Shown: positions 1-9,560, counted from the stretch's first letter. The stretch: DNA of 64,000 bases from Geotalea toluenoxydans JCM 15764 (GCF_001311985.1 NZ_BBCJ01000003.1:62001-126000), one strand, 5' to 3'. Notes: generated from the sequence alone by a model not told the origin. A program made the numbers and translations.

Positions 1-452
1 GCTTTTCCGTAAAGAGCTGCCGTCTGGGATATGCTTGAGTTAATTCCCTTTATCACCTGCAGATGAATATTATTGCCGGTGACAAGAGAATATACAGCTG
101 CAGCAACCAGAATCACTGCAAGATTAATGGCCATCCCATAGACAATGGACCGGCTGCCCCCCTTATTCCGGGAAAGGAATTCGGCCAGAGACATTGTCAT
201 GATGCCGCATTGCAGCATATAAATGGCAGCAGAGGCGAGATCATAAGCTGCCAGCACAGCCATGGTAATAACAACTATGGCATAACCTGCCGCTCTGCCG
301 CTTTTGAGGAAGTAGTAAATCCCTGCAGTCGGGGCCAAAAGCCCCGGCAGCATGCCAAAAACAGGCAGTGACAGATAGGTAAGGAAAAGCGCCAGGGTAA
401 TGACGCTCCCCTTTATAATATCCAGTGGCGTCCCCTGTACGGGAAGCTTCAT
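1..452 (-). CDS. DUF2232/YybS-like membrane protein, 3' part missing
   Basis: A minus-strand reading frame opens with ATG at 452 and stays open to the window edge, so about 150 N-terminal residues are visible and the C-terminus lies outside. The protein is very hydrophobic, with about four membrane-spanning stretches in what is seen, separated by short polar loops such as one reading SRNKGGSR. Membrane proteins of the DUF2232 (YybS-like) family often sit next to rpsF and rpsR, and this gene directly follows rpsR with a 12-base gap. The family name rests on context and hydrophobicity, so it is fairly but not fully certain. The biochemical role of the family is unknown. Confidence 0.75.
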   Translation of the reverse strand, partial: MKLPVQGTPLDIIKGSVITLALFLTYLSLPVFGMLPGLLAPTAGIYYFLKSGRAAGYAIVVITMAVLAAYDLASAAIYMLQCGIMTMSLAEFLSRNKGGSRSIVYGMAINLAVILVAAAVYSLVTGNNIHLQVIKGINSSISQTAALYGK

Positions 453-464
453 TTATACCTACCG

Positions 465-740
465 TTACTGTGCTGCATGGCTGCCGGCGATGGGCAGCAG
501 TGCGATGTTTCTGGCACGCTTGATCGCTTCGGTGATCTCACGCTGATGTTTGGCGCAGTTGCCGGAGATCCTTCTCGGAATGATCTTGCCCCGCTCACTG
601 ATGAAGTAGCGAAGGGTGCGCGGGTCCTTGTAGTCTATGGTTACCTGCTTGTCTGCACAGAAGCGGCATACCTTGCGCCGCTGAAAAGGTCTCTTTTTAC
701 GCGGACCTGTGCTTCTCTGGGGTGCTCTTTCGTCGCTCAT
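465..740 (-). CDS. rpsR: 30S ribosomal protein bS18
   Basis: Small-subunit protein bS18, 91 residues, which binds 16S rRNA in the platform as a partner of bS6. The signature is clear: a basic N-terminus followed by KVCRFC, then [18 protein letters not shown] and [13 protein letters not shown], which is the canonical S18 core. A short Ala-rich tail extends past the core. It starts four bases downstream of the rpsF stop, so the two are evidently cotranscribed. Length is slightly above the usual 75-85 residues because of both tails. Confidence 0.98.
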   Translation of the reverse strand: MSDERAPQRSTGPRKKRPFQRRKVCRFCADKQVTIDYKDPRTLRYFISERGKIIPRRISGNCAKHQREITEAIKRARNIALLPIAGSHAAQ

Positions 741-744
741 CTAA

Positions 745-1131
745 TTACTCCTCCTCGGTTGTCGTTTCTACCTTGGCTTCGGGAGCGGCCTCTACGGGCT
801 CTTCCTCGGTTACCTTGGCAGGAATGGCGGCAGCGGCCGGAGCTTCTTTCTCCAGCTTCACGCTCTGATATCTGATGACTTTGTCGTTCAGTCTCAGACG
901 CCGCTCAAGCTCGGCGATCAGCGCTGCATCGCCGTCGAAACGGAGATAATAGTAGCGACCACGGTTAAACTTCTCGATCGGATAGGCAAGCTTCCTCGCC
1001 CCCCAATCTTCCAGCCTTTTGAGCTCGCCCTTCATGCTGACGACCACTTCCTGAACCCTGGCGGAAATGCCCTTCAATTCCTCTTCGCCAAGGTCCGGCT
1101 GGACGATGAAAATCGTTTCATACATCCTCAT
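745..1131 (-). CDS. rpsF: 30S ribosomal protein bS6
   Basis: Ribosomal protein bS6, 128 residues, which pairs with bS18 on the 30S platform. It opens with MRMYETIFIVQPDL and contains EDWGARKLAYPIEKFNRGRYYYLRF, read here in pieces as the standard S6 ferredoxin-like fold. The last 35 residues are an acidic, Ala/Glu-rich low-complexity tail ending TTTEEE, common in deltaproteobacterial S6. An AGGAGGAA-type ribosome binding site precedes the ATG. It is first in the rpsF-rpsR-DUF2232 cluster; the 270 bases before it contain a palindromic element but no clear promoter. Confidence 0.97.
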   Translation of the reverse strand: MRMYETIFIVQPDLGEEELKGISARVQEVVVSMKGELKRLEDWGARKLAYPIEKFNRGRYYYLRFDGDAALIAELERRLRLNDKVIRYQSVKLEKEAPAAAAIPAKVTEEEPVEAAPEAKVETTTEEE

Positions 1132-1276
1132 TGGTACTTCCTCCTCACGGTTTATTTAGCCCCGGACCAACCCGGAGCAAGGAGATACGGCGTAATTGCC
1201 GCTCTTTGGAAACTGAAACTTTTACTACAGTTTATCCGATAATTCAAGGGTTTTGTTTTGGAGTGAATTGCCGATG

Positions 1277-1404
1277 CTGCAGGAGCGTCAATTTTGTGTC
1301 ATGGCAAGGCAATCGAAGGACGACGCGGAGGCGTACACCAGGTACGCCGCACAAGGAATCCTGAAGATGAACGCCGCCATGGCACAAAAGTGGCGCTCCT
1401 CCTT
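1277..1404. repeat. Large imperfect palindromic intergenic element
   Basis: Two 25-base arms, 1281-1305 and 1376-1400, are inverted copies of each other with only three differences. Two of those differences would be G-U pairs in RNA. Inside lies a second hairpin, GGCGTAC (1330-1336) with GTACGCC (1342-1348) and a five-base loop. The element runs up to the ychF stop codon on the minus strand, so it could act as a 3' end structure for ychF. It could also be a dispersed palindromic repeat of the REP or MITE kind. I see no second copy in this window. The arms are seen directly; the role is inferred. Confidence 0.7.
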
Positions 1405-2497
1405 AGACGTTGAAGCGGAAGTGCATGACATCCCCGTCTTGCACAACATACTCCTTCCCTTCCAGCCGCATCAGGCCTTTCTCCTTGGCCCCGGCTTCTC
1501 CCCCTGCAAAAATGAAGTCGCTATAGGCAATGACTTCCGCCCGGATGAAACCTTTCTCGAAGTCGGAATGGATAACACCTGCCGCCTGGGGAGCCTTGGT
1601 GCCACGGGTAATGGTCCAGGCACGCACTTCTTTGACTCCGGCGGTAAAATACGTAATCAGGCCAAGCAGTTCGTATCCACAGCGGATCAAGCGATCGAGT
1701 CCCGATTCCTGCAGCCCCATCTCGGCAAGAAAGGCCTCCTTCTCTTCACCATCCAGCTCCGAAATTTCCGCTTCTATGCGACCGCAAATAAATACGACCT
1801 TGGCCCCTTCGGCTGCTGCCAATTCCTGCACCTGGGCAACAAAGGGATGCTTTCCTTCCAGATCGTCCTCGGAAACATTTGCCACGTAAAGTACCGGTTT
1901 GTCCGTCAGCAGATGGAGGTCGTAGAGCCACAACTTTTCGTCATCGCTGGAAACCACGTCCTGGGGGCGCTTGCCCTGTTCTACGGCAACCTTCAGACGC
2001 TGATAGAAATCGGCTTCGTCCTTTACCCTCTTATCACCGCTCTTGGCCAACTTCTCGACGCGTATCAGTTTTTTCTCGACGCTGTCCAGATCGGCTAGCC
2101 CCAGTTCAGTCTTGATCACCTCAATGTCGTTGACCGGGTTGACTCCGCCGCTCACATGAACGACGTTCTCATCTTCAAAACAGCGAACCACATGGACAAT
2201 AGCGTCCACAGAGCGGATATGACCGAGGAACTTGTTGCCCAAGCCCTCCCCCTGGCTGGCACCCTTGACCAGACCGGCAATGTCCAGGAATTCGATGGTA
2301 GTGGGCAGGATGCGCTCGGGATGGACGATCTCGGCCAGCTTCTTCATCCGCTCGTCGGGAACCTGAACGATCCCCACGTTAGGATCGATGGTACAGAAGG
2401 GGTAGTTTGCCGACTCCGCCCCTGCCGAGGTCAGTGCATTGAATATGGTTGATTTCCCCACATTGGGGAGTCCTACTATGCCGCAGTTGAAACCCAT
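1403..2497 (-). CDS. ychF: Redox-regulated ATPase YchF (Obg family)
   Basis: YchF/OLA1-type P-loop NTPase, 364 residues, close to the usual 363. It binds ribosomes and prefers ATP to GTP. Visible motifs are the P-loop GLPNVGKST at residues 8-16, the switch region [12 protein letters not shown], and [17 protein letters not shown] (G3 region). A coiled-coil insert follows, then a C-terminal TGS domain with [14 protein letters not shown]. It lies 9 bases after pth on the same strand. This arrangement (prs, rplY, pth, ychF) is common and suggests one translation-linked operon. Confidence 0.97.
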   Translation of the reverse strand: MGFNCGIVGLPNVGKSTIFNALTSAGAESANYPFCTIDPNVGIVQVPDERMKKLAEIVHPERILPTTIEFLDIAGLVKGASQGEGLGNKFLGHIRSVDAIVHVVRCFEDENVVHVSGGVNPVNDIEVIKTELGLADLDSVEKKLIRVEKLAKSGDKRVKDEADFYQRLKVAVEQGKRPQDVVSSDDEKLWLYDLHLLTDKPVLYVANVSEDDLEGKHPFVAQVQELAAAEGAKVVFICGRIEAEISELDGEEKEAFLAEMGLQESGLDRLIRCGYELLGLITYFTAGVKEVRAWTITRGTKAPQAAGVIHSDFEKGFIRAEVIAYSDFIFAGGEAGAKEKGLMRLEGKEYVVQDGDVMHFRFNV

Positions 2498-2506
2498 TTT
2501 CTACCC

Positions 2507-3082
2507 CTAGATCAAATCCTTGTTGTTATACAGACTCATTGTTTTCGGCAGGCCCTCTTTGGCCAGCATCTCCACCAGGTCGACGACACCATCCAGCAGG
2601 CGAGGCAATGACGCCATTTCCTCCGGACTAAAGTTGTTGAGTACGTAATTTACCACATCGCCATGGACCGGCCGGCCTATGCCAACCCTGACCCGGACAA
2701 AATCACCACTGCCAAGTTCCTGGGCCAGTGAACGGAGACCGTTATGGCCGGCGTGCCCACCACCCTGTTTCAATTTTACGCGTCCGAAGGGGATATCCAG
2801 GTCATCGTGGATGACAATGAGGTCTTCTATTGGAAGCTTGTGAAATCTGATTGCTTCGGCGGCGGAACGGCCTGACAGGTTCATGAAGGTCTGGGGCTTG
2901 AGAAGAATCAGCCGCTCTCCCTGCCAATTGCCTTCTCCGCAAACCCCGGAAAAGGTCTTTTTCGAGATTATGATGCCGGCCAGATGGGAAAGACGGTCTA
3001 AAACCATGAAACCCGCGTTGTGGCGGGTCCATTGGTATTTCGGGCCGGGATTACCCAGCCCAACAATAATTTTTACGGCCAT
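2507..3082 (-). CDS. pth: Peptidyl-tRNA hydrolase
   Basis: Pth cleaves the ester bond of peptidyl-tRNAs released by stalled ribosomes. The 191-residue product has the family motifs VGLGNPGPKY near the N-terminus, TRHNAGF with the catalytic His at about residue 21, KPQTFMNLSG (substrate-contacting Asn), and IHDDLDIPFG with the acidic residue that activates the His. The GGGHAGHNGLRS stretch is also present. It is intact and follows rplY by 21 bases, the usual neighbour. Confidence 0.98.
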   Translation of the reverse strand: MAVKIIVGLGNPGPKYQWTRHNAGFMVLDRLSHLAGIIISKKTFSGVCGEGNWQGERLILLKPQTFMNLSGRSAAEAIRFHKLPIEDLIVIHDDLDIPFGRVKLKQGGGHAGHNGLRSLAQELGSGDFVRVRVGIGRPVHGDVVNYVLNNFSPEEMASLPRLLDGVVDLVEMLAKEGLPKTMSLYNNKDLI

Positions 3083-3103
3083 GTTTACACCAGAGACAAC
3101 GGC

Positions 3104-3694
3104 TTAAGCTTCTGCAACCGGAGCAGCCTCTTCCTTGGCCCTGCCAAGAACACTGATGATCGATGCCTTGGGATCGCCAAGCACCTTGATGCCGGGCAGT
3201 TCTTTCAGGTCGCCGATATGAATTGAATGACCGAGGGTCAGAGAAGTCACATCAACATCCAGATGTTCGGGGATGTGCGATGGCAGACATTCGATCTCAA
3301 TTTCATGCATGGCGAAGTCAAGCAGTCCGCCTTCTTTGACGCCGGCAGCAGTACCTGTAAGATTCACCTTCACCTTCACCTTGATCTTGTCGGCCAGATT
3401 GATCTTATGCAGGTCCACATGCAGCGGCAGGCCCTTGAGGCTGTCCTGGAGAAGGTCAGCAACGATCACCATCTGACCGTCAAGGCTTCCTCCTCCCTTC
3501 AGGGTCAGGATGTGATTGCGACCCCCTTCGCCGGCAATGGCAGTGCTCAGTTCTTTGGTCTTCAGCGACACGGATACGGACTCGATACCCTTCCCGTAAA
3601 CGACGCCGGGGATTGACTCACTCCTCCTCAACTGACGGGAAATGCCCTTGCCTGTTTTGCTTCTCAACTCGACGTTCAATACCCTCTGGTCCAT
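3104..3694 (-). CDS. rplY: 50S ribosomal protein bL25, CTC type
   Basis: bL25 of the long CTC form binds 5S rRNA; 196 residues. The N-terminal half is the L25 domain, beginning [21 protein letters not shown] in pieces and including PGVVYGKG. The C-terminal half is the TL5/CTC beta domain with [13 protein letters not shown] and [12 protein letters not shown]. The end is a short Ala/Glu tail, EEAAPVAEA. It lies between prs and pth, and the 48-base gap after prs still suits cotranscription. Confidence 0.96.
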   Translation of the reverse strand: MDQRVLNVELRSKTGKGISRQLRRSESIPGVVYGKGIESVSVSLKTKELSTAIAGEGGRNHILTLKGGGSLDGQMVIVADLLQDSLKGLPLHVDLHKINLADKIKVKVKVNLTGTAAGVKEGGLLDFAMHEIEIECLPSHIPEHLDVDVTSLTLGHSIHIGDLKELPGIKVLGDPKASIISVLGRAKEEAAPVAEA

Positions 3695-3742
3695 ACATCC
3701 TCCGATGTTAACAATTTGAATATATTTAAACTGGCTGCAATC

Positions 3743-4693
3743 TCAAATAAACAGTGAACTGACGGACTCATCTTCGTGGATGCGCCTGATGGCCTCGGCA
3801 AGCAGATTGGCAACGGACAACACCATGACTTTCTGCGTTTGACCGGCCTTTTCCCCCAAGGGAACGGTATCCGTAATGACTATTCTCTCGATGACTGAAT
3901 TGTTGATCCGCTCGATGGCCGGTCCGGAAAGAACACCATGGGTGGCACAGGCATAGATTGTTTCTGCACCGTGGGCTTTCAGGGCGTTGGCTGCCTGAGT
4001 CAGGGTTCCTGCAGTGTCGATCATATCGTCAAGAATGATGGCAATCTTGCCCTTGACGTCGCCGATCAGATGCATCACCTCGGCAACATTGGGACCGGTG
4101 CGACGCTTATCGATAACGGCAAGAGTACAACCAAGGCGCTTGGCAAAGGCTCTGGCTCGTTCGGTACCACCGGCATCGGGAGAGACCATGACAATCTGCT
4201 CAGCCCCATCGGGAAACCTGCTCTTCAGGTGATCGATAAGGACCGGTGCTGCATATAGGTTATCAACCGGGATATTGAAAAAGCCTTGAATCTGCCCGGC
4301 ATGAAGATCAACGGTGACGACGCGATCGGCGCCGGCGGTGGTGATGAGGTCGGCAACCAGCTTGGAGGTAATCGGGGTACGGGGTGCCGCTTTACGATCC
4401 TGACGGGCATAACCGTAGTAGGGCACAACAACCGTGATGGTCGCGGCAGAAGCACGCTTGAGGGCATCCATCATGATCAGGAGCTCCATCAGGTTATTGT
4501 TGGTGGGAGAACAAGTGGACTGAACGACATAGATATCGCGTCCCCGGACGTTCTCACCTATTTCCACCATGATTTCACCGTCGGAAAAGGTTTTTACCTT
4601 TGCCTGCCCCAACGGCACCTTCAGGCTTTCACAGATCTTCTCGGCCAGTGCCGGGTTGGAATTCCCACTGAAGACCCTGATCTTGTTTTCCAT
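3743..4693 (-). CDS. prs: Ribose-phosphate pyrophosphokinase
   Basis: PRPP synthetase makes 5-phosphoribosyl 1-diphosphate from ribose 5-phosphate and ATP for nucleotide, His and Trp synthesis. I take the ATG at 4693, giving 316 residues that begin [12 protein letters not shown], because an AAGAGGT site lies about 9 bases upstream. A TTG nine bases further out is also open but less likely. Visible motifs: FSDGEI, the flexible-loop [31 protein letters not shown], and the PRPP-binding [10 protein letters not shown]. The tRNA-Gln gene is just upstream. Confidence 0.97.
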   Translation of the reverse strand: MENKIRVFSGNSNPALAEKICESLKVPLGQAKVKTFSDGEIMVEIGENVRGRDIYVVQSTCSPTNNNLMELLIMMDALKRASAATITVVVPYYGYARQDRKAAPRTPITSKLVADLITTAGADRVVTVDLHAGQIQGFFNIPVDNLYAAPVLIDHLKSRFPDGAEQIVMVSPDAGGTERARAFAKRLGCTLAVIDKRRTGPNVAEVMHLIGDVKGKIAIILDDMIDTAGTLTQAANALKAHGAETIYACATHGVLSGPAIERINNSVIERIVITDTVPLGEKAGQTQKVMVLSVANLLAEAIRRIHEDESVSSLFI

Positions 4694-4726
4694 TGACTGC
4701 AACCTCTTGTTCCGGCAGATTTATTA

Positions 4727-4800
4727 TGGCTGGGGCGCAGGATTTGAACCTGGGAATGCCGGAATCAAAATCCGGTGCCTTACCGCTTGGCGACGCCCCA
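4727..4800 (-). tRNA. tRNA-Gln (anticodon TTG)
   Basis: The reverse complement folds as a standard cloverleaf. TGGGGCG pairs with CGCCCCA in the acceptor stem, the D arm contains AAGCGGTAAGGC, and the anticodon stem CCGGA/TCCGG holds a TTG anticodon. The T arm has GGTTCAAATCC, and the 3' CCA is encoded. It is 74 bases with CCA and sits between ispE and prs, probably cotranscribed with them. Confidence 0.96.
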
Positions 4801-4818
4801 ATACCTGTTTAACACTGC

Positions 4819-5658
4819 TTACAGTGTTTTTACCGCAGCTACGAACCAGTCGCTCTCCAAAGAAAGCTTTTCCGCCACTTTTCGGGCGTTGGCTTCTTCG
4901 GCGAAGACGCCAAAGACGGTGGAACCGCTGCCGGACATAAGTGAACCGGCCGCACCCACCTGGAGCAACTTCTGCTTGATCTGATCGATAACGGGAAACT
5001 TGCCGATGGTGACCTTTTCCAGGTCGTTGGCAAGGATTGCGCAGATATCCGCGACACTCCCATAGAAGCGAGGAATTATATATTCATCTTTTCCGGCTGT
5101 CAATTGCAAATTTTGGTATACCCATGCGGTGGATACAGCGAGATTGGGATTGACGATAACCAGCCATGCGGGGGCGGCCTCGACGGCAGCAAGCTTATCG
5201 CCTATCCCCTCTGCAAGGGCCGTCTTTTTGAATATAAAAAATGGAACGTCGGCGCCAAGCTTGCTCCCTGCCTCCATCAGCTGTTCATCGGTCAGATGCA
5301 GCTCAAGGAGTTCGTTCACCCCCATCAGGACAGAGGCACAGTCGCTGCTGCCGCCGCCAAGACCGGCAGCCACCGGTATGTTCTTGACGATGCTGATGTC
5401 GATGCCTGTGCATCGCCCCGAAAGCTTGAGCAGCGCATCGGCAGCCCGCCAGGCGATGTTGCCCGGTCCATCGGGCACCCCCTCTTTGCCGCAGGCCACC
5501 CGCACTCCGGGATTTTCTGACAGAGAAATACGGATATCATCACAGAGGTCGATACGCTGCATAATCATGCGCAGGTCATGGTACCCGTCCGGCCGCCGGC
5601 GAAGGACATCCAAACGGTAATTGACCTTTGCCGGAGCTTTACATTCAATTGTTTTCAT
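4819..5658 (-). CDS. ispE: 4-diphosphocytidyl-2-C-methyl-D-erythritol kinase
   Basis: IspE phosphorylates CDP-ME in the non-mevalonate isoprenoid pathway, the same route as dxr at 53.4 kb. It is a GHMP kinase: the N-terminus has [21 protein letters not shown], and the ATP loop is [15 protein letters not shown] at about residues 90-105. LGADVPFF and a C-terminal [13 protein letters not shown] follow. I prefer the ATG at 5658 (279 residues) because AAAGGA lies about 10 bases before it, whereas the ATG at 5667 would be almost on top of that site. Confidence 0.95.
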   Translation of the reverse strand: MKTIECKAPAKVNYRLDVLRRRPDGYHDLRMIMQRIDLCDDIRISLSENPGVRVACGKEGVPDGPGNIAWRAADALLKLSGRCTGIDISIVKNIPVAAGLGGGSSDCASVLMGVNELLELHLTDEQLMEAGSKLGADVPFFIFKKTALAEGIGDKLAAVEAAPAWLVIVNPNLAVSTAWVYQNLQLTAGKDEYIIPRFYGSVADICAILANDLEKVTIGKFPVIDQIKQKLLQVGAAGSLMSGSGSTVFGVFAEEANARKVAEKLSLESDWFVAAVKTL

Positions 5659-5756
5659 GGCTTCCATATCCTTTTGTTTTTCAGCAGACCGCTCTATCTA
5701 AAGCAAATCCGGCTATAAATCAAGGGCAAAAATTTGCAATTCTGCTGAAGCGCCAC

Positions 5757-5788
5757 GAAAAAGGGAGACGCATAAGGGGCATCTCCCT
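5757..5788 (-). terminator. Rho-independent terminator after yggS
   Basis: On the minus strand a 9-bp stem, GGGAGATGC with GCGTCTCCC (one T-G pair), closes a seven-base loop and is followed by TTTTTC. It lies 29 bases past the yggS stop codon, so it would end the maf-yggS transcript before ispE. Confidence 0.8.
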
Positions 5789-5816
5789 GGACCTCCAACC
5801 CAATAATATCTCAGTG

Positions 5817-6508
5817 CTAACTTGCCTGCCGCGCGCCAAATATGGCCGAGCCGACCCTGACCAGGGTAGCGCCTTCTTCGATGGCCACTTCGAAATCTCC
5901 GGACATGCCCATGGAAAGCTCGTTCATCTCCACATTGGCAATAGGTTCATCTGCGATCATCCGTGACAGATTCCTCAGTTCGCGGAAATAGGGGCGCGCC
6001 CCTTCGGGGTCATCAAAGAAGGGGGGCATGGTCATCAGCCCTTGATCCGCACATTGGGCAAAAGGGAGACATTCCGCACCAGCTCCAGCAATTCCCCGGC
6101 GGAAGATCCGGATTTGGTAATTTCACCGGCAATATTCACCTGGATCAGCACGTTGCATATCCGGCCCAGTTTCTGCCATTGACGGTCAATCTCCCGGGCC
6201 AGGGAGAGTCTGTCCACCGAATGGATCATTTCCACCAGCCCGGCAATCTGCCTCACCTTGTTGGATTGCAGGCTGCCGATGAAGTGCCAGGTCACCTGCT
6301 CCTCCACGTGGCTGACTTTGGACACCAGTTCCTGGACATAGTTTTCACCAAATAGCCGCTGACCTGCCCGCGCAGCATCATCAACCGCAGATGGCTGTTG
6401 CATCTTGGATACCACCACCAGACGCACTGAGGCAGGTTCCAGACCGGCTTTAACAGCGGCTTTTTCGATTCTTTTCTCTATCTGCCTGAGGTTATCAGCT
6501 ATGGACAT
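5817..6508 (-). CDS. yggS: YggS/PLPBP family pyridoxal-phosphate protein, frameshifted
   Basis: A PLP-binding homeostasis protein of the YggS family, one-domain alanine-racemase fold, about 230 residues if repaired. The N-terminal part has [16 protein letters not shown] with the PLP-binding Lys region, [10 protein letters not shown] and [11 protein letters not shown]. The C-terminal part has [39 protein letters not shown] in pieces. The reading frame breaks near 6037, inside what should read RIKGLMTMPP; one extra base joins the halves exactly. It starts 10 bases after maf. Confidence 0.92.
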
Positions 6509-6518
6509 AGAACACCTG

Positions 6519-7097
6519 TCAAAGGGCTCCCATATTTCTGAGCGTTTCAACAACTTCGCACAGGGGCAGCCCGACCACGTTGGAATAGGAGCCGTCGATC
6601 TTACGCACCATATGGGCAGCGCCTCCCTGGATGGCATAGGCTCCGGCTTTGTCAAACGGACAGCCAGTGGCGATATATGCGGCAATCTCCTCGTCGCGTA
6701 GCGGCTTGAAATATACCTTCGTCCTCACCGCTTCGGCAACGGTGCTGCCTTCGTCCCTGTCGACCACGGCAAAGCCGGTGATGACCTCATGGGCAACTCC
6801 CGACAGTTTCTTCAGCATCCTCTCCGCATCGGTGGAATCCTGCGGCTTACCCATTATTTCGCCGTCACAGACAACGATGGTATCGGCGCCGATGAAATAA
6901 CGGCCATGTCCTTTCCGCGCTACGGCTTCCGCCTTGGACTTCGCCAATCTCAGCACATGCTGTTCGGGTGTTTCCCCCGGCAGGAGGGTTTCATCAACAT
7001 CACCGGGCATCACCTCGAAATCGATCCCGGCAGAAGAAAGCAATTCAACCCGGCGCGGCGATGCCGAAGCCAGAACGATATTAAAGTTTTTCGGCAT
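6519..7097 (-). CDS. maf: Maf family nucleoside-triphosphate pyrophosphatase
   Basis: Maf proteins hydrolyse non-canonical or modified nucleoside triphosphates to monophosphates, and some inhibit septum formation. The 192-residue product shows LASASPRRVELL at residues 8-19, DVDETLLPGE, GADTIVVCDGEIMGKP with the catalytic Asp, and the C-terminal GCPFDKAGAYAIQGGAAHMV. It overlaps the small membrane-protein gene upstream by 17 bases, which suggests translational coupling. Confidence 0.96.
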   Translation of the reverse strand: MPKNFNIVLASASPRRVELLSSAGIDFEVMPGDVDETLLPGETPEQHVLRLAKSKAEAVARKGHGRYFIGADTIVVCDGEIMGKPQDSTDAERMLKKLSGVAHEVITGFAVVDRDEGSTVAEAVRTKVYFKPLRDEEIAAYIATGCPFDKAGAYAIQGGAAHMVRKIDGSYSNVVGLPLCEVVETLRNMGAL

Positions 7098-7371
7098 CCT
7101 GACGCTCCCGTTCCTTTCTTTCCCGAGCCTTCATCTCATAAAGGGATTTCTGGCGCTCCTGCTCTTCCCAATGTTTTTTCCAGTCTTTTTTTCTGACCAA
7201 GTGAAGGAGAATGGCGCCGCCAATGATCATCACCCCCCAGAATATCTGGGTTGCCACCCCGGTAGCAAATCCCGAGATGAGACAAAAAAGGCCCATCAGG
7301 ATCAGCAACGCCTCCATTGAAAGAAGCCTGCCTATCAGTGAGATCTCCTGCTTCTGCTTGTCGTTGTCCAT
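7081..7371 (-). CDS. Small two-helix membrane protein, unknown
   Basis: I do not recognise a family for this 96-residue product. Two hydrophobic segments (about residues 17-36 and 40-59) are separated by a very short turn. They are followed by a highly charged, probably helical C-terminal tail rich in Lys, Glu and Arg (KKDWKKHWEEQER, KARERKERERQ). The tail would lie in the cytoplasm if the first segment enters from the inside. It is upstream of and overlaps maf, and follows trmFO by 38 bases. Confidence 0.75.
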   Translation of the reverse strand: MDNDKQKQEISLIGRLLSMEALLILMGLFCLISGFATGVATQIFWGVMIIGGAILLHLVRKKDWKKHWEEQERQKSLYEMKARERKERERQDAEKL

Positions 7372-7409
7372 TTATACCTCTATTCGCTCTGAAAGCTGCC
7401 TTCGTCGCA

Positions 7410-8732
7410 TTAATCCTTAACCATCCCCTGCCATTCTGTCAGGTCAGCCAAGGCACGCTCTGCCAGGCGGGCCCGCTTATCCTTCTTTTTCACCTTTCCG
7501 CCAAGCTCAGGGAACAGGCCGTAATTGACGTTCATCGGCTGGAAATGCTTCGTGTCAACGCTTGTTATGTGGTGCACCAAAGCACCAAGTGCCGTGGTCG
7601 GCGGCGGCACGGTCAGCGCCTCTCCCTTTGCCAGTTGTGCCCCATTGATCCCGGCCATGAAGCCGCTCCCCGCAGATTCCACATAGCCCTCAACGCCGGT
7701 TATCTGTCCGGCAAAAAGGATGCGAGGGGTATTCTTCAGCTGGAATGTGGGCAACAAGAGCTGCGGTGCGTTGATAAAGGTATTGCGGTGCATTGAGCCA
7801 AGCCTGACAAATTCGGCATGCTCCAGCCCCGGTATCATGCTGAAAATCCTCTTCTGCTCGGGATAAGTCAGCTTTGTCTGGAAGCCGACCAGGTTGAACA
7901 GGGTACCATCGCGATTCTCCTGCCTGAGCTGAACCACCGCATAAGGTTCCACACCCGTCCGGGGGTCTGGAAGCCCCACCGGCTTCATCGGCCCGAAACG
8001 CAAAGTCTCAGGACCGCGCTCCGCCATCTCCTCTATGGGCATGCACCCTTCAAAGTGTACCACCTTTTCGAAATCCTTGGCAGCAACCTTGTCTCCCCCC
8101 AGCAGAGCGGCAACAAATGCTTTGTATGTTGCCTCATCCATCGGGCAGTTCAGGTAATCGTCGCCGTCCCCCTTACCATAACGTGAAGCCCGGAAGGCCT
8201 TGCCGAAATCAATGGAATCGGCAGTGACGATGGGAGCAATGGCATCATAAAAATAAAGGTAGTTGCCGGTATGGGTGGCGATACTGGCGGCGAGGCGGTC
8301 ACTGGTAAGGGGGCCGGAAGCGACAATGACGATGCCTTCCTCAGGAATCCGGGCAACCTCGCCGTACACCACTTCGATCAAAGGATGATTGGTGATTTTC
8401 TCGGTAATATAAGCGGAAAAAAGCTGCCGATCAACGGCCAGCGCCCCCCCGGCAGGGACACGGGTGGCAAGGGCAGCGGCAATGAACAGTGAACCGCATC
8501 TCTTCAGTTCCTCCTTGAGGAGGCCAACAGCGTTATCCAGTGACTCGCCGCGGAGGGAGTTTGAGCAGACCAGTTCTGCCAGCCCGGGCAGGTGATGGGC
8601 AGGAGAGTAGCGTTCCGGCTTCATCTCGTGCAGCTTTACGGCAACACCGCGTTCAGCCGCCTGCCACGCCGCTTCGCAGCCAGCCAGTCCGCCGCCGATT
8701 ATTTTAATCTTATTATTGTTCATAATCCCCAA
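7410..8732 (-). CDS. trmFO: Folate-dependent tRNA (uracil-54-C5)-methyltransferase
   Basis: TrmFO makes ribothymidine at position 54 of the tRNA T loop with methylene-tetrahydrofolate and FAD. The 440 residues begin [20 protein letters not shown], with the FAD dinucleotide-binding [17 protein letters not shown]. Other family blocks are [43 protein letters not shown] and [12 protein letters not shown]. An alternative start at 8723 would shorten it by three residues. Its upstream neighbours on this strand (topA, dprA) are usual for the family. Confidence 0.97.
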   Translation of the reverse strand: MGIMNNNKIKIIGGGLAGCEAAWQAAERGVAVKLHEMKPERYSPAHHLPGLAELVCSNSLRGESLDNAVGLLKEELKRCGSLFIAAALATRVPAGGALAVDRQLFSAYITEKITNHPLIEVVYGEVARIPEEGIVIVASGPLTSDRLAASIATHTGNYLYFYDAIAPIVTADSIDFGKAFRASRYGKGDGDDYLNCPMDEATYKAFVAALLGGDKVAAKDFEKVVHFEGCMPIEEMAERGPETLRFGPMKPVGLPDPRTGVEPYAVVQLRQENRDGTLFNLVGFQTKLTYPEQKRIFSMIPGLEHAEFVRLGSMHRNTFINAPQLLLPTFQLKNTPRILFAGQITGVEGYVESAGSGFMAGINGAQLAKGEALTVPPPTTALGALVHHITSVDTKHFQPMNVNYGLFPELGGKVKKKDKRARLAERALADLTEWQGMVKD

Positions 8733-8960
8733 GTCTTAATGCCCGCAACGGCCGTAATCACCATTCGAGCTGGTCTGGTCGACAAATAGGCTCTGTTCCC
8801 ATGCCAACACCTACTGTGTATCAAAAGGGTCAGCCATTTACAAGTTCAATCATCCCAGAAAGGCCCTTCCCTTGAAAAGATCGCAAGCCATCTGCAAACA
8901 TCTCCCATTATCAGGTATAATTTTACTTTAAGTTCCATTCCAAACAGGAGGTGGAGTATT
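8733..8960. other. Divergent intergenic region
   Basis: This 228-base stretch lies between trmFO (minus) and the first small paralogue (plus), so it should carry promoters for both. A TATAAT hexamer is present at 8916-8921 on the plus strand, but no good -35 lies at the right spacing. I see no hairpin or RNA motif here. Confidence 0.3.
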
Positions 8961-9173
8961 GTGGATATCAAGGTCATCTACAACGACGGCAGTGTCGGAG
9001 CAGTTCCAGCCACCTCGCTGGAATACCGGATTGCCAAAAAGGAAATCCACGCATTTCAAAGATCCGACGGCTGGGTTTTGATCGAGAGTGGCCCGCTGCG
9101 TAAGGACTATCAGAGTAGCCCCTATTCCGGTTCAAAGAAGCGGATAACGGATTACGACGATTATATAGGGTAG
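8961..9173 (+). CDS. Small conserved protein, first of tandem pair
   Basis: A 70-residue protein of no family I can name. It starts with GTG, and a strong AGGAGG lies about 10 bases before it. It is clearly a paralogue of the next gene: both open with a short beta-like stretch (KVIYNDGSVGAVPAT here, RVMYADGVVDSVPAS there). Both then have an I..F.RS.GWV.I core near residues 30-45, followed by a basic tail ending in YDDY. No signal peptide, membrane helix or Cys is present. The fold is probably a small beta-rich domain; function unknown. Confidence 0.75.
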   Translation: MDIKVIYNDGSVGAVPATSLEYRIAKKEIHAFQRSDGWVLIESGPLRKDYQSSPYSGSKKRITDYDDYIG

Positions 9174-9236
9174 CAATGGCTTAGGCATCACAGTTGCTCC
9201 TGAACGCATAAACCACTTAAGGGGAGGAAATCGGCG

Positions 9237-9437
9237 ATGAAGGTACGGGTGATGTATGCAGACGGAGTCGTTGATTCGGTGCCGGCATCGGTCATAGGCC
9301 GGCTGATAGAGTTGCATCAGATTGTTGCCTTTGAAAGGTCATCCGGCTGGGTCTGCATAGGGGAAGACCCCATCAGACAGAGGATGCAGCCCTATGGAGG
9401 GCCGGGGAAAAGAGGGTATGACGATTATCTGAATTAA
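9237..9437 (+). CDS. Small conserved protein, second of tandem pair
   Basis: This 66-residue paralogue of the preceding gene has an ATG start behind GGGGAGGAAA. It shares the DG....VPAS..... block, the AFERSSGWVCIGEDPIR core (QRSDGWVLIESGPLR in the neighbour) and the C-terminal GYDDYLN. The 63-base spacing and same strand suggest a two-gene operon, closed by a hairpin at 9508-9541. Sequence identity between the pair is roughly one third to one half by eye. No function can be assigned. Confidence 0.75.
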   Translation: MKVRVMYADGVVDSVPASVIGRLIELHQIVAFERSSGWVCIGEDPIRQRMQPYGGPGKRGYDDYLN

Positions 9438-9507
9438 ATCCGCTCCAGAGTCTGCCACATTGAAATTCTTGCGCCCAAGGGTGGAAGATGGCCTTTTTAG
9501 CAGCAAC

Positions 9508-9541
9508 AAAAAAGGCGAAGGAAAATATTCCCTCGCCTTTT
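9508..9541. terminator. Bidirectional terminator between small paralogue and topA
   Basis: Arms at 9514-9523 and 9528-9537 form a stem GGCGAAGGAA/TTCCCTCGCC with one weak pair. On the plus strand the right flank is CTTTTC; on the minus strand the stem is followed by TTTTTTG. It can therefore end topA on the minus strand and the small-protein operon on the plus strand. Confidence 0.75.
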
Positions 9542-9560
9542 CCCGCTGTCAGGGGCAAAG

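Noticed and set aside
1253..2098. A 281-codon plus-strand open frame over ychF
   Set aside because: Antisense to the intact ychF gene, with no recognisable domain or ribosome binding site.
4694..4702. TTG at 4702 as start of prs
   Set aside because: The ATG nine bases downstream fits the ribosome binding site and the usual N-terminus better.
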